A stretch of 64,000 nt of DNA, taken from contig CAJTNI010000004.1 in NCBI GenBank assembly GCA_910577945.1, forward strand, positions 19,150-83,149, written 5' to 3'. Shown piece by piece: positions 1 to 9,145 of this stretch. Both the position numbers and the translations under genes were made by a program. The stretch's first letter is position 1. Every line of letters starts with the position of its first letter. The DNA is from an uncultured Christensenella sp. Its GTDB lineage: Bacteria > Bacillota > Clostridia > Christensenellales > Pumilibacteraceae. Under the pieces are notes generated by a model, which was not told the origin of the DNA, did no database searches, and was given only the letters and a program-made list of their open reading frames with translations.

Positions 1-542
1 GCACCGAACAGCAGATTCCAAATACTTTCTTCAAACCTGCGCAGTATGTCGAACTGCCGAATATCAAATTGGTTAATTCGCCCGTTCCGTTCGGTCACCG
101 CGTACTGGATTTTGGAAAAGTCGAGCGACGCTCCGGACGAGCGGTGGTCGATAAGCAACTTATCCAGCTCCTCACTGTGCAAGATATCCCAAAAATGCTG
201 CGACATTTTGGAGTCGTAGTCCATGCACACGCGCGGCTTGCCGTTCGGATTGTTCGGGTCAGGCTCCTCAATAGGGTCGCCGTCGTCGCAAATCCTAAAC
301 CGCTTCTCGAGCGACTCGGTGGGGTCGTAAATAATGACTCTCTTTTTCAGCTCGGAATCCTCGTGTTTGGAATAAATCTTGTCGAAATAATCGTGCAGTC
401 TGCAATACGACACAGTATCGCCGTCGAGATAGGGCTGATCGTCGTCGATAAACCCCTCCAGCACAAACGTATTGTAGATAGGAAAAAAGGTTTCAAAGTC
501 CTTTTGCCACTTCATCTTCCAGCTTTCTTCGTTATTTGCCAT
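1..542 (-). CDS. Partial CDS: N-terminal 180 residues of an unassigned acidic protein
   Basis: Reading leftward from ATG at 540-542 the frame stays open to the window edge, so the C-terminus is missing. The translation starts MANNEESWKMKWQKDFE and is rich in acidic and aromatic residues, with a proline/asparagine-rich turn (about residues 95-103) and the segment MDYDSKMSQHFWDILHS after it. It begins 6 nt after the stop of the transglutaminase-like gene, with GAGAGG upstream, so the two are probably co-transcribed. Such N-terminal segments can precede AAA-type ATPase domains in Clostridia, but no Walker motif is visible here, so that is only a guess. The frame and start are well supported; the function is not. 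Confidence 0.75.
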   Translation of the reverse strand, partial: MANNEESWKMKWQKDFETFFPIYNTFVLEGFIDDDQPYLDGDTVSYCRLHDYFDKIYSKHEDSELKKRVIIYDPTESLEKRFRICDDGDPIEEPDPNNPNGKPRVCMDYDSKMSQHFWDILHSEELDKLLIDHRSSGASLDFSKIQYAVTERNGRINQFDIRQFDILRRFEESIWNLLFG

Positions 543-548
543 CTTTAA

Positions 549-1583
549 CTACCTCTCGATATTCGTTATTAAACCGTTGCACATGCCGTCCATCACACTC
601 ACCGCGCTCATCTCATGCGCCGAATCACAATGGTCGTTTATGATATCCGAAAACAAAGTTCGTAGCTCGCAGTCGCTAATCCCCTTGCCGTCGTAAAACA
701 CCCGCACCGCGCCGTCCGTCGCATGCGCCGTGAACGCGACAAGATACCGCTTCAGCTCGTATGCGTCGGAAAACCGCAGTCCACTGCGCGTGTAATAACT
801 TGCGCCTTCGTCGTTGCACCCGAACTCGCCCTTGACAGTAAACCGCTTTTGCACCATTCGCGACGTCGCGCCGAAATAATCATAGCGAATCATCGGCAGT
901 TTGTCGGCGGGCAGTCCGCTCACAACGTCCACAAACGTACGAATGCCGTCCAGCTCGACGACGTTAAACATGTGCGGGACCTTACGCCCATCGTTGGTTT
1001 CACCAAGCACACATGTGCACTCAATGCCGAACCGCTCACACAAAACCTTAAACGCCTTGGCTACGCCCTGACACACGCAGCGTTTATCAACTATCGCGCC
1101 GTACGCCGAAAATGCGTTGCTATGATTAAGCATGAATTCCGCAATGCGGCTCAACGATGGATTGGTGCGAGCCAGCTCGCAGTATTTGTCATAAACGTCG
1201 CTGCTGTACTTGACGGTGGACGCGAGATAATCGTAAATCTTTTTGCATACGGCGTAATCGTCGTCACTCGACTTAATTTTGCCGTTCAGTCTGTCCAGCG
1301 CCGACTGCAAATGATAGGAATATTCACTCTCGTCCGCATCCGAATACTCAAACTCAAACCTGACGGTGTTGTTACGCGCCTGCGGCACTCCCCAAAGTAT
1401 CCCCGGATAGTTTATAAAATCCGGTCTATCCATGACCACAGCCTGCCAAGCGACCTGCGCGGTTTCCGCGTCGGCACACGCAATCGTACACTCACGCGCC
1501 GCCCGCGAGAGCGTCGACTGTATCACACCGTAAACCGCCTTTGCTCGCGCGTCGAGATTGTCGTAATAATAGCTGCTTAACAT
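549..1583 (-). CDS. Transglutaminase-like (cysteine protease fold) protein
   Basis: A 344-residue protein with no signal peptide, so probably cytoplasmic. Residues 165-220 carry the transglutaminase-like triad: Cys171 in VCQGVAKAFKVLCE, His204 in VPHMFNVVELDG, and Asp219 in TFVDVVSG. The first 120 residues are a helical and beta region without a recognised domain. These domains in bacteria act as peptidases or amidases more often than as cross-linkers; the substrate cannot be inferred. A GGGAG ribosome site precedes the ATG. A good promoter lies upstream (TTGCAA at 1625-1630, 17-bp spacer, TATAAT at 1602-1607, minus strand). The unassigned gene ending at the window edge follows within 6 nt. 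Confidence 0.8.
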   Translation of the reverse strand: MLSSYYYDNLDARAKAVYGVIQSTLSRAARECTIACADAETAQVAWQAVVMDRPDFINYPGILWGVPQARNNTVRFEFEYSDADESEYSYHLQSALDRLNGKIKSSDDDYAVCKKIYDYLASTVKYSSDVYDKYCELARTNPSLSRIAEFMLNHSNAFSAYGAIVDKRCVCQGVAKAFKVLCERFGIECTCVLGETNDGRKVPHMFNVVELDGIRTFVDVVSGLPADKLPMIRYDYFGATSRMVQKRFTVKGEFGCNDEGASYYTRSGLRFSDAYELKRYLVAFTAHATDGAVRVFYDGKGISDCELRTLFSDIINDHCDSAHEMSAVSVMDGMCNGLITNIER

Positions 1584-1787
1584 TATGTACTCCCGTGTAA
1601 AATTATATCACATAACCACTACAATTGCAACAATTATTCTAATATTGTCGTATAAAAGCGATATTCGCCCACAACTGGCATATATTTCCGAAAATAAATA
1701 TCCCCGAGTGTAACGCGAGACATTTTATTTTCGGGCATAGCCTTAATAATATTGGCGGCACATAAATGCGCTATTTCGCCCTAAAAA

Positions 1788-1829
1788 ACAAAAAAAGTTG
1801 GTCGATATGAAGTGACATAACGACCAACT
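1788..1829 (-). terminator. Orphan terminator hairpin resembling the tRNA-Arg terminator
   Basis: On the minus strand a 9-bp stem (AGTTGGTCG with CGACCAACT) is followed by a run of T. The loop contains the same GTCACTT core as the tRNA-Arg terminator 600 bp away, but no tRNA lies next to it. It sits just downstream of the decayed Sel1 gene. Confidence 0.6.
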
Positions 1830-1959
1830 GAATTGTGTGTGTCGAACAAAATCTCGCGTTTTGGGTAGTGTGTACTACAAAATCTCGCATCTTGACAAAT
1901 GGAACTTGTACGCTTTTAATTTATATCTTTAGCCATTCAACACCCATTCCGAAAAATAA

Positions 1960-2199
1960 TTATGACCATGTAAACCTACTTTTTAATAAAATGTCAAGCT
2001 GTTCCTGCGCTTTCGGATGACCATTCTCGACCGCTTTTTCAAACCAATATTTTGCCTGTTCTGTATTTTTTTCAGTTCCCCACCCGTTGAGATAACAGCG
2101 CGCGAGATCATATTGACAGTCGCAATTATTTACTCTGGATGCGACGGATAGTAATCTAAACGCCTTAGATAAATCTTGCGAAACAAAGATACCAAGCTG
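1960..2199 (-). pseudogene. Remnant of a Sel1-repeat protein
   Basis: A minus-strand frame of 79 codons ends at TAA 1960-1962 but has no start: in-frame stops lie directly upstream. The translation contains CQYDLARCYLNGWGTEKN and AKYWFEKAVENGHPKAQEQL, which match the Sel1 tetratricopeptide-like consensus (A..LG..Y..G.G, then A..W...A...G...A). A weaker repeat unit precedes it. Sel1 proteins normally hold many such units in several hundred residues, so this is a C-terminal stub. The rest of 1584-2446 shows no gene, only a short direct repeat (ACAAAATCTCGC, around 1847 and 1875) and the orphan terminator. Confidence 0.6.
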
Positions 2200-2402
2200 T
2201 CATTATTCATAATTCACAACACTACAACAGTTCAAGTCCGCCCAGGCGAGTCTTTTTGTCCAACTGAGTTAGAAGTTTGTTGTGCAAAAAAACACTTTTG
2301 ATTTATCGATAAAAATTGACTGTACGAACACATATTTTTGCTTTCGTTCGCCGTCAAATGGTAAATTTTATGACGAATAAGTCATATTTTACCCCAAAAA
2401 TG

Positions 2403-2442
2403 AAAAAAGTCGGTCGATATGGAAGTGACATATCGACCGACT
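2403..2442 (-). terminator. Rho-independent terminator of tRNA-Arg
   Basis: A perfect 14-bp stem (2408-2421 with 2429-2442) with a 7-nt loop, followed on the minus strand by TTTTTT. It starts 5 nt after the CCA end of tRNA-Arg. Confidence 0.9.
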
Positions 2443-2446
2443 GAAC

Positions 2447-2523
2447 TGGTACACCCGACAAGATTCGAACTTGCGACCCTCAGAATCGGAATCTGATACT
2501 CTATCCAACTGAGCTACGGGTGC
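2447..2523 (-). tRNA. tRNA-Arg, anticodon CCG
   Basis: A complete 77-nt cloverleaf with CCA encoded. The acceptor stem is GCACCCG with CGGGTGT. The anticodon stem TCAGA/TCTGA closes the loop TTCCGAT, giving anticodon CCG (codon CGG). The T-loop is TTCGAAT. It is followed by a strong terminator and is a monocistronic tRNA unit. Confidence 0.96.
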
Positions 2524-2530
2524 ATATTTG

Positions 2531-2684
2531 CCGACACGGTTTATTCCGTATCGGCTTTGTCATTGGTTTATCGCTTTATTGCCGATATCGTCGCCGATAC
2601 TGACAACCGAGCTGCGAACACATACTTACCGACACAGTTTATTCCGTATCGGCTTTGTCATTGGTTTATCGCTTTATTGCCGAT
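2531..2684. repeat. 56-bp direct repeat, 98-bp period, upstream of tRNA-Arg
   Basis: Two copies (2531-2586 and 2629-2684) differ at one base. Each holds an internal inverted pair, CCGACACGG...CCGTATCGG. The copies lie between tRNA-Arg and the end of the amylase gene, so they cover the expected tRNA promoter region and may be a local promoter duplication. Confidence 0.85.
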
Positions 2685-2865
2685 TTCGACAATCGAGCGC
2701 CGAATAGGTATCCCGCGTTATTCCCGCGGGGCTTGCGGCGTTTCGACGCCGCACACTAATATTACCATTACCGCGAAAAAAACACAAGGGAAATAACGCG
2801 GTTGTCGATAAATCGCCGTCGATAATTTTTATTCCAAGCTTATTTGCCGAATAATCGCGCTCGTA

Positions 2866-4749
2866 TTATTTGATTTTACGCTCGGGCTTTACGGGGAAAT
2901 TGGTTTTGCTCGTAAGCTTGATTATGGCAACGCCCTTATCCGCCACTTTTCCGCCGAACGGCTTATACGTCATCAAGTCGGTATACTCGCCCTTAGGCAG
3001 CTCGGGCGTATATTCGCTGCCCGAGTTGTTGACTACGACGTACACCGTTTCGGTTTCCGTCTTGCGCTTAAAGAACATGACGCCGTGGTCGGAATCGACG
3101 CAGCAATATTTGCCGTGAGCGAAAATCTCGCGCTCGTTGGCGCGCACAGCGCCCAGCTTTTTGTACCATTTGAGCAGGTCCTTGTCGCCCTCGCCCCACG
3201 GGTAGCATTTTCTGTTGAACGGGTCCTCGAACCCTTCCATGCCGACCTCGTCGCCGTAGTACACGCACGGCACGCCGGGCAGAGTGTACTGCAACGCCGA
3301 CGCCATTTTTACGAGCCTTACCGCCTCGTCTCTGTTCTTGACGCTCGCGGTCGCCTTATCCTCACGGCTCGCGATATGCCCGTTGTCGCCGAGCACCGTC
3401 AAGAGCCGCGCCGTATCGTGGTTATCCAAAACGTTCATCAAGCAATCCACGGCATGCTTGGGATAGTTATTCACTATAAAGCCTACCGTGCTGTCCAGCC
3501 GATTGCTGTCGCCGCAGCGCACGAAATTCAAGATGTCCTCTTTGAACGGATAGTTGGTAACGCTGTCGAGCTTGCCGTTAATCAAAAAGCTGCGGCGTTT
3601 TCCGTCCGTGACCATATTGGTCGCGTCCATAAACACCTCGCCGTACATGACCGCGTCGGGGTTTTCCTGCTTGGCGGCGCGCACGCAGCGCGAAATGAAT
3701 TCGTCGGACAACCGCTCGCAAACGTCCAATTTCCAGCCGCCCAAGCCGAGCCGCGTCCAATGCCGAATTACGCCCTCCTGACCGTTGACGAATTCGTCGA
3801 ACATGACGTTGCCGTCGTCTGTGTCGGGCATGATGCTTATATTGTATCTGCAATCGTACTCGTTAGGCCAATTTTTGAACTTGTACCACCCGTAATACGG
3901 GGATTTGACCGACTGATACGCGCCCGTCGCGTCGTACGTGCCGTACTTATTGAAATAGATACTGTCGTCGCCCGTGTGCGAGAACACGCCCTCCAAGATA
4001 ACGGTTATGCCGCGTTTTTTCGCCTTTTTGATTAAATCCTTTAAGTCGTCAATCGTGCCGAAATCGCCGTCCACGCGCATGTAGTTGGCGGGGTCGTACT
4101 TATGGTTGGAATGCGCCTCGAAAATCGGCGTGAGATAAATGCAGGTGACGCCCAAATTTTTGAGGTACGACAGCTTTTTGGTAATGCCCTTTAAGTTCCC
4201 GCCGAAAAAGTCCTCGTTGCGAACCTTGCCGTCGGCGTCCGCTCTGAACTCGGGCACGCCGCCCCAATCCTCGCGATAGGTCGCGTACGGCTTGGTTTTG
4301 AGTCTGTCGCCGCCGATAAAGAACCTGTCGGGCATAATTTCGTACACCACGCCGCCGTCGATAGCCGAGGGCTTATACTCGTCGTCCGTGACGGTGAGCT
4401 GCCATTCCTGACCCTTGCCGAGCAAAGCGTTCAAGTCGAGGTCGCTGCCTACGCGGTAAACCTGCTCCTCGTTGCTAATCTCGAAATGATAGAAATACAA
4501 GCCCGGCGTAGTCACCTTGATTGTGAGCGAATATGTAAACTCGTTGTCCTCGTCCTTGACGAGGTTCATTGCGTACCGCACGGCGTCCTCGCCGTCTTTG
4601 GTAAGCACGAAATGCACCTCGGACGGGTTTTGCGGGCGGTTAAACCGCAAATTCAACGTGATGGGCTCGTCGGTCGTCGCCGCGCCCGTAGGGGTCTTGC
4701 ATTTTTTGCAGTTGGGGAAAAACGTAACCGTCTTAGCTGTCTTTTTCAT
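2866..4749 (-). CDS. GH13 alpha-amylase / neopullulanase-like enzyme, cytoplasmic
   Basis: A 627-residue member of glycoside hydrolase family 13, expected to hydrolyse alpha-1,4-glucans or maltodextrins. There is no signal peptide, so it probably acts on stored glycogen or imported dextrins. Residues 30-125 form an N-terminal beta-sandwich as in neopullulanase-like enzymes. The TIM barrel follows: region I is EGVFSH (about 253-258, in place of the usual DGVFNH), region II GWKLD with nucleophile Asp342, region III GEVF with acid/base Glu371, and region IV LDNHD with Asp445. A C-terminal beta domain ends the protein. AAAGGAG precedes the ATG. It is the last gene of the glycogen cluster, 154 bp after glgP; that gap holds only short GC-rich palindromes. 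Confidence 0.9.
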   Translation of the reverse strand: MKKTAKTVTFFPNCKKCKTPTGAATTDEPITLNLRFNRPQNPSEVHFVLTKDGEDAVRYAMNLVKDEDNEFTYSLTIKVTTPGLYFYHFEISNEEQVYRVGSDLDLNALLGKGQEWQLTVTDDEYKPSAIDGGVVYEIMPDRFFIGGDRLKTKPYATYREDWGGVPEFRADADGKVRNEDFFGGNLKGITKKLSYLKNLGVTCIYLTPIFEAHSNHKYDPANYMRVDGDFGTIDDLKDLIKKAKKRGITVILEGVFSHTGDDSIYFNKYGTYDATGAYQSVKSPYYGWYKFKNWPNEYDCRYNISIMPDTDDGNVMFDEFVNGQEGVIRHWTRLGLGGWKLDVCERLSDEFISRCVRAAKQENPDAVMYGEVFMDATNMVTDGKRRSFLINGKLDSVTNYPFKEDILNFVRCGDSNRLDSTVGFIVNNYPKHAVDCLMNVLDNHDTARLLTVLGDNGHIASREDKATASVKNRDEAVRLVKMASALQYTLPGVPCVYYGDEVGMEGFEDPFNRKCYPWGEGDKDLLKWYKKLGAVRANEREIFAHGKYCCVDSDHGVMFFKRKTETETVYVVVNNSGSEYTPELPKGEYTDLMTYKPFGGKVADKGVAIIKLTSKTNFPVKPERKIK

Positions 4750-4903
4750 ATATCTCTCCTTTAATTCGTAATGCGTGATTGAGCGATTACGCGCGGGCGC
4801 GCTCGCCCGCGACTACGTAAAACGCAATCGGCGGCGACGGAATTTACAGCCGTACGCTCGCCGATGCCTTACGCGATATCCCATACGGGATACGCGGTCC
4901 GAA

Positions 4904-7327
4904 TTACTTCTTTACGCGCTTTAATTTCCAAATGCCCTTTGCATAGTCCGCAATCGAGCGGTCGGACGAGAATATGCCCGCCTGCGCTATATTGATAAGC
5001 GCCATCTTGTTCCAGCGCTGTTTGTCCGCATACGCCGCGTCCATGCGCGCCGCCGCCTTTTCGTAGTCGTCGAAGTCGAGCAGGCACATGTACGGGTCGG
5101 CGACGTTGTAGCTGCCCGCAATGAGGTAGTCGGCAATGTCCGAAAAGCTCTCGCCGTCGAACCCGACGCGCAGTCTGTCCACGACGCGCTTGATTTTGTC
5201 GTTGTGCGTGTAAATGGTGGACGAGTTGTATCCCGCGCGCCACGCGCGTTCGACCTCCTCCGTCTTTAAACCGAAGATGAAGATATTGTCGTCGCCAACG
5301 CGCTCGCCTATCTCGACGTTAGCGCCGTCGAGCGTGCCGAGCGTCACCGCGCCGTTAATCATGAACTTCATGTTGGACGTACCCGACGCTTCCTTGCCCG
5401 CGAGCGAAATCTGCTCGCTGACCTCGGACGCGGGAATGAGGTGCTCCGCCTGCGTGACGTTGTAGTTTTCCACGAACATGACGTCCAGCTCTTGCTTGAT
5501 TTTGGGATTCTTTTGAATCTCCTGCGACAAGCAGTTGATAAGCTGAATTATGCGCTTGGCGTGCATGTAGCTGCCCGCCGCCTTCGCGCCGAATATAAAG
5601 GTTTGCGGCGTGACGTTCTTTTCGGGATTGTCCAAAAGGTCGAGATAGTAATTGACGATTTTGAGCACGTTCAAGAGCTGACGCTTATACTCGTGCAAGC
5701 GCTTGATTTGCGTATCGAAACGCGATTCGGGATTGAGCACAAAGCCCGTCGTGCGCTTGACGTAATCGGCGTAGTCCTTTTTGTTCTTGTGCTTGATTTT
5801 GCCGATTTTTTCGAGCACGGTCTTGTCGCTCGCGAACTTGACGAGCGTCTCCAAGGTCTCGGGCTTGGTGTAGAAATCGTCGCCTATAAGCTCGGAAATA
5901 AGCTCCGAAAGATTGGGGTTGGATTGAATGAGCCAGCGTCTATGCGTAATGCCGTTGGTAACGTTTGTAAAGCGGTCGGGATACACCTCGTTGAAATCGC
6001 TGAAAATCGTATCCTTGATAATCTCGCTGTGCAGCGCCGAAACGCCGTTTACGCGCTGCGAGCCGATTACGCACAGGTTTGCCATTTTGACCTGACCGTT
6101 GTTGATTATCTGCATATTGCCTATTTTCGCGCCGTCCGTATTGCGCGCTTCCATAGCGGCGATAAATCTGCGGTTGATTTCGCAAGTAATGGCGTAAATG
6201 CGCGGCAGCACCATTCTGAACGTGGTTTCGTCCCACTTTTCGAGCGCTTCCGCCATGACGGTATGGTTGGTATAGTTGACCGTGCGGCTCGTGATATCCC
6301 ACGCCTCGTCCCACGAGAAATCGTATTCGTCCATGAGCAAGCGCATAAGCTCGGGGATAGCGAGCGCCGGGTGCGTGTCGTTAGCGTGAATAACCGCCTT
6401 GTCGGGCAGGTTTTTAAGGCTCTTGTACAAACGCAAATGGTCCTTGATAATGCTTTGCAGGGACGCCGACACGAGGAAATACTCCTGCTGCAATCTAAGC
6501 TGCTTGCCCTGACTGTGGTCGTCGGACGGATACAAGACCTTGGAAATGACCGCCGCCTCGTTTTCGCGCTGCATCGCTTTTTCGTAATCGCCCTGCGAGA
6601 ACGAGCGCATGTCGAACTGAGTGGTGGACGTCGCCGACCACAAGCGCAGCACGCTCACGCCCGCGTTGTCGCCGTAGCCCGAAATCATTACGTCGTAGGC
6701 GATTGCGTCGAGCTTGGTGCTGTCCACGTAGTTGACGTGCAGCTTGCCGTCGCGCTCGTACTCCTCCACGCGTCCGCCGAGGTTGACTGTAAAGCGTTTA
6801 TCGGAGCGCGGCATCATCCACACCTCGCCGCTGGGCAGCCACATATCGGGCAGCTCGACCTGCTGATTGTCAACTATGCGCTGACGGAAAAGCCCGTACT
6901 CGTAGCGAATGGTAAAGCCCATTGCGGGATAGTTGAGCGTCGCCAAGCTATCCATAAAGCACGACGCCAACCGACCGAGTCCGCCGTTGCCGAGCCCTGC
7001 GTCCGACTCGCGCTCGAATATGCTGTCGAGCGAAAACTTCATGCCTTTGAGGCATTCGTCGAACTGCTGCGTGAGTCCGAGGTTGAACAGGTTGTTTTTA
7101 AGCGACCTACCGATTAGGAACTCCATGCAGATATAGTACACGCGCTTGTACTTACCCTCGGCAATGCGCGCGTTGTTTTCCTGTTTTTTCTGTAATAATA
7201 TATCCCGAACTACCAAAGACACCGCTTTGTACATTTGTTCTTCAGTCGCCTTTTCGGGCGTGATTGCAAAATAGCGCGCCAGCTTATCGAGTATAAGCTC
7301 CTGCACTTCATTGGTTGTTTTAATCAT
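4904..7327 (-). CDS. glgP: Glycogen/starch/alpha-glucan phosphorylase
   Basis: An 807-residue GT35 phosphorylase, a normal length. It releases glucose 1-phosphate from the non-reducing ends of glycogen using phosphate and pyridoxal phosphate. Diagnostic segments are ESDAGLGNGGLGRLASCFMD in the N-terminal domain, VIHANDTHPALAIPELMRLL in the middle, RLHEYKRQLLN, and near the C-terminus EASGTSNMKFMINGAVT with the PLP lysine, followed by LGTLDGANVEI. The start is supported by CGGAGG before ATATATG. It lies between glgA and the amylase in one leftward cluster, so synthesis and degradation enzymes are co-ordered. Confidence 0.97.
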   Translation of the reverse strand: MIKTTNEVQELILDKLARYFAITPEKATEEQMYKAVSLVVRDILLQKKQENNARIAEGKYKRVYYICMEFLIGRSLKNNLFNLGLTQQFDECLKGMKFSLDSIFERESDAGLGNGGLGRLASCFMDSLATLNYPAMGFTIRYEYGLFRQRIVDNQQVELPDMWLPSGEVWMMPRSDKRFTVNLGGRVEEYERDGKLHVNYVDSTKLDAIAYDVMISGYGDNAGVSVLRLWSATSTTQFDMRSFSQGDYEKAMQRENEAAVISKVLYPSDDHSQGKQLRLQQEYFLVSASLQSIIKDHLRLYKSLKNLPDKAVIHANDTHPALAIPELMRLLMDEYDFSWDEAWDITSRTVNYTNHTVMAEALEKWDETTFRMVLPRIYAITCEINRRFIAAMEARNTDGAKIGNMQIINNGQVKMANLCVIGSQRVNGVSALHSEIIKDTIFSDFNEVYPDRFTNVTNGITHRRWLIQSNPNLSELISELIGDDFYTKPETLETLVKFASDKTVLEKIGKIKHKNKKDYADYVKRTTGFVLNPESRFDTQIKRLHEYKRQLLNVLKIVNYYLDLLDNPEKNVTPQTFIFGAKAAGSYMHAKRIIQLINCLSQEIQKNPKIKQELDVMFVENYNVTQAEHLIPASEVSEQISLAGKEASGTSNMKFMINGAVTLGTLDGANVEIGERVGDDNIFIFGLKTEEVERAWRAGYNSSTIYTHNDKIKRVVDRLRVGFDGESFSDIADYLIAGSYNVADPYMCLLDFDDYEKAAARMDAAYADKQRWNKMALINIAQAGIFSSDRSIADYAKGIWKLKRVKK

Positions 7328-7440
7328 ATATCCTCCGTTGCGTAATTTGTTATTTTAGACTAATGAGGGTACGGGATGACGACCGCGGTAGAACACATTT
7401 TTACGGGCGAATCGCGGTCTATACGCGCGAAGTCGTAGCC

Positions 7441-7492
7441 TCGGCGCTACTACGAGCGAGTTTAACGCCGATAGAGCCGAAAACAGTCCGTC
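7441..7492. repeat. Copy of a dispersed intergenic repeat (family B)
   Basis: The core CTACTACGAGCGAGTTTAAC is followed by a diverged AAAACAG box. The same order, with about 80 percent identity, recurs at about 11335-11385. It lies in the 242-bp gap between glgA and glgP, where I see no gene. Confidence 0.5.
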
Positions 7493-7569
7493 CGGGTGTG
7501 TCCGACTGCGGTCGCTACCCCGTAGAGGACGGCAAGCTCGCGCCGCGCGTCCGATTATGAACAAAAATT

Positions 7570-9033
7570 TCAGCCGATTAAAGAGCGGTAAAGGTCGTTA
7601 TACTTTTGCGCCGACTTATTCCAAGAGAAGTCGCACGCCATGGCGCGCTTTACCAGCTCGCGCCACTCGGGCTTGTGATAGTAATACATGGAAACGGCGC
7701 GCGTAATGGTTTTGTCCATAACGTCCGAATCGTATTCCTCGAACACGAACCCGTTGCCGCCGTCCTTTTCGCAATCCTTAATGGAATCGATAAGCCCGCC
7801 CGTGGCGCGCACGATAGGCACTGCGCCCATGCGGCACGCTATCATTTGCGTGAGCCCGCACGGCTCTGCGCGCGACGGTATCAAGCACATATCGGCGGCT
7901 GCGAGCGCCTTTTTGGCGAGGTCGCGGTTATAGGTTATGAGCGCGCGCACGCGGCGGTCGTACATGTTTTGAATGTGCATGAAATACCCCTCCACGTCGT
8001 GGTCGCCCTGACCTATTATTATGAGCTGAATGTTCGTGTCGAGAATGTTGCCGTCCGTCCCGACCTTGTTTATCGACTTGCGCAGCAGGTCGTATCCCTT
8101 GTGCGGGACCATGTGCGCTATCATGCACACGACGGGGATATCGGCATTTTCGGGCAGCGACAGCATGCGCTGCAATTCCAGCTTGTTTTTCGCCTTGTCC
8201 TCGATTGTGTCCGCCGAGTAGTTGACGAACAGCGACGGCGACGTCGCGGGGTCGTACTCGTCCACGTCGATGCCGTTGAGTATACCCACTATCTTTTCGC
8301 GGTTTTTAATGAGCACGCCGTCCAGCCCGTCCGCATACTCGGGCAGTCTGATTTCGCGCGCGTACTGCGGCGACATGGTAGCCACCTTGTCGGCGGCGCA
8401 AATCGCGCCCTTTACGAGGTTGAGCCTGTCGTTGTACTCGACGAGCGGCAAATCGTTTTCCGAAATACCGAACACGTCGCCCGCGATTACCAGCGGATAT
8501 ATACCCTGATAACTTATGTTGTGAATGGTGAACACGTTCTTGATATTTTCGTAGCCCGCGCGATTTTTGTATTCGAGCGCGTAGTATACGGGCACGAGCG
8601 CGGTCAAGTGGTCGTTCGATTGCAGCACCTCGGGCTTAAAGTCGAGATGGGGCAAAAGCTCCAACACCGCTTTGGAAAAGAACGCGAACCGCTCCGCGTC
8701 GTCGTAATATCCGTAGACGTCCGCGCGCTTAAAGTAATATTCGTTATCCACGAAATAGTATATCACGCCGCAATACTCCATGCGGAACAGTCCGCAATAC
8801 TGATTGCGCCAAGAAAGCCCGACGGTGATATTGCACACAAACGTCATTTTCTCTTTGAACCTGTACGCGACCTCCTCGTACAACGGCAGAATTACTCGCG
8901 CATCCGCCTTTTTGGTCTTGTTGAGCGCGCGCGGCAACGCCGTGCACACCTCGCCCATTCCTCCCGTCGAAGCGAACGGAACCGCCTCGGTCGTTACGAA
9001 CAGAACGTTGTTTGTCTTTACTGCTTTCGCCAT
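7570..9033 (-). CDS. glgA: Glycogen synthase (GT5), with an altered N-terminal substrate loop
   Basis: A 487-residue GT5 glycogen synthase with two Rossmann-like domains, which transfers glucose from a nucleotide sugar to the growing alpha-1,4 chain. Visible landmarks are VFTIHNISYQG (about 166-176), GILNGIDVDEYDP, and the C-terminal SRAEPCGLTQMIACRMG followed by ATGGLIDSI, which carries the conserved Glu and the GG loop. The N-terminal loop normally reads K-T-G-G-L-(A/G)-D-V; here it is S-T-G-G-M-G-E-V, so the lysine that contacts ADP-glucose in characterised enzymes is replaced by serine. Either the donor preference differs or the loop has been rebuilt. AAGGAG precedes the ATG. The gene follows glgB by 112 bp. 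Confidence 0.93.
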   Translation of the reverse strand: MAKAVKTNNVLFVTTEAVPFASTGGMGEVCTALPRALNKTKKADARVILPLYEEVAYRFKEKMTFVCNITVGLSWRNQYCGLFRMEYCGVIYYFVDNEYYFKRADVYGYYDDAERFAFFSKAVLELLPHLDFKPEVLQSNDHLTALVPVYYALEYKNRAGYENIKNVFTIHNISYQGIYPLVIAGDVFGISENDLPLVEYNDRLNLVKGAICAADKVATMSPQYAREIRLPEYADGLDGVLIKNREKIVGILNGIDVDEYDPATSPSLFVNYSADTIEDKAKNKLELQRMLSLPENADIPVVCMIAHMVPHKGYDLLRKSINKVGTDGNILDTNIQLIIIGQGDHDVEGYFMHIQNMYDRRVRALITYNRDLAKKALAAADMCLIPSRAEPCGLTQMIACRMGAVPIVRATGGLIDSIKDCEKDGGNGFVFEEYDSDVMDKTITRAVSMYYYHKPEWRELVKRAMACDFSWNKSAQKYNDLYRSLIG

Positions 9034-9145
9034 ACTATACTCCTTGCCGAACGTATTATAAGTCTATCACACGCAAGCCGTTTTGCGCCGTTTCGGCGCA
9101 AGTTTTTTTCGTTAACGTCGGCATTATTATGATTGTTTTTGTCGG

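Noticed and set aside
1835..2020. 61-codon plus-strand ORF
   Set aside because: It is antisense to the Sel1 remnant, with no ribosome site or protein-like pattern.
5441..7117. Long plus-strand ORF (558 codons) antisense to glgP
   Set aside because: It mirrors the codon pattern of glgP on the other strand and has no ribosome site or recognisable domain; similar antisense frames lie across glgA, glgB and other genes.
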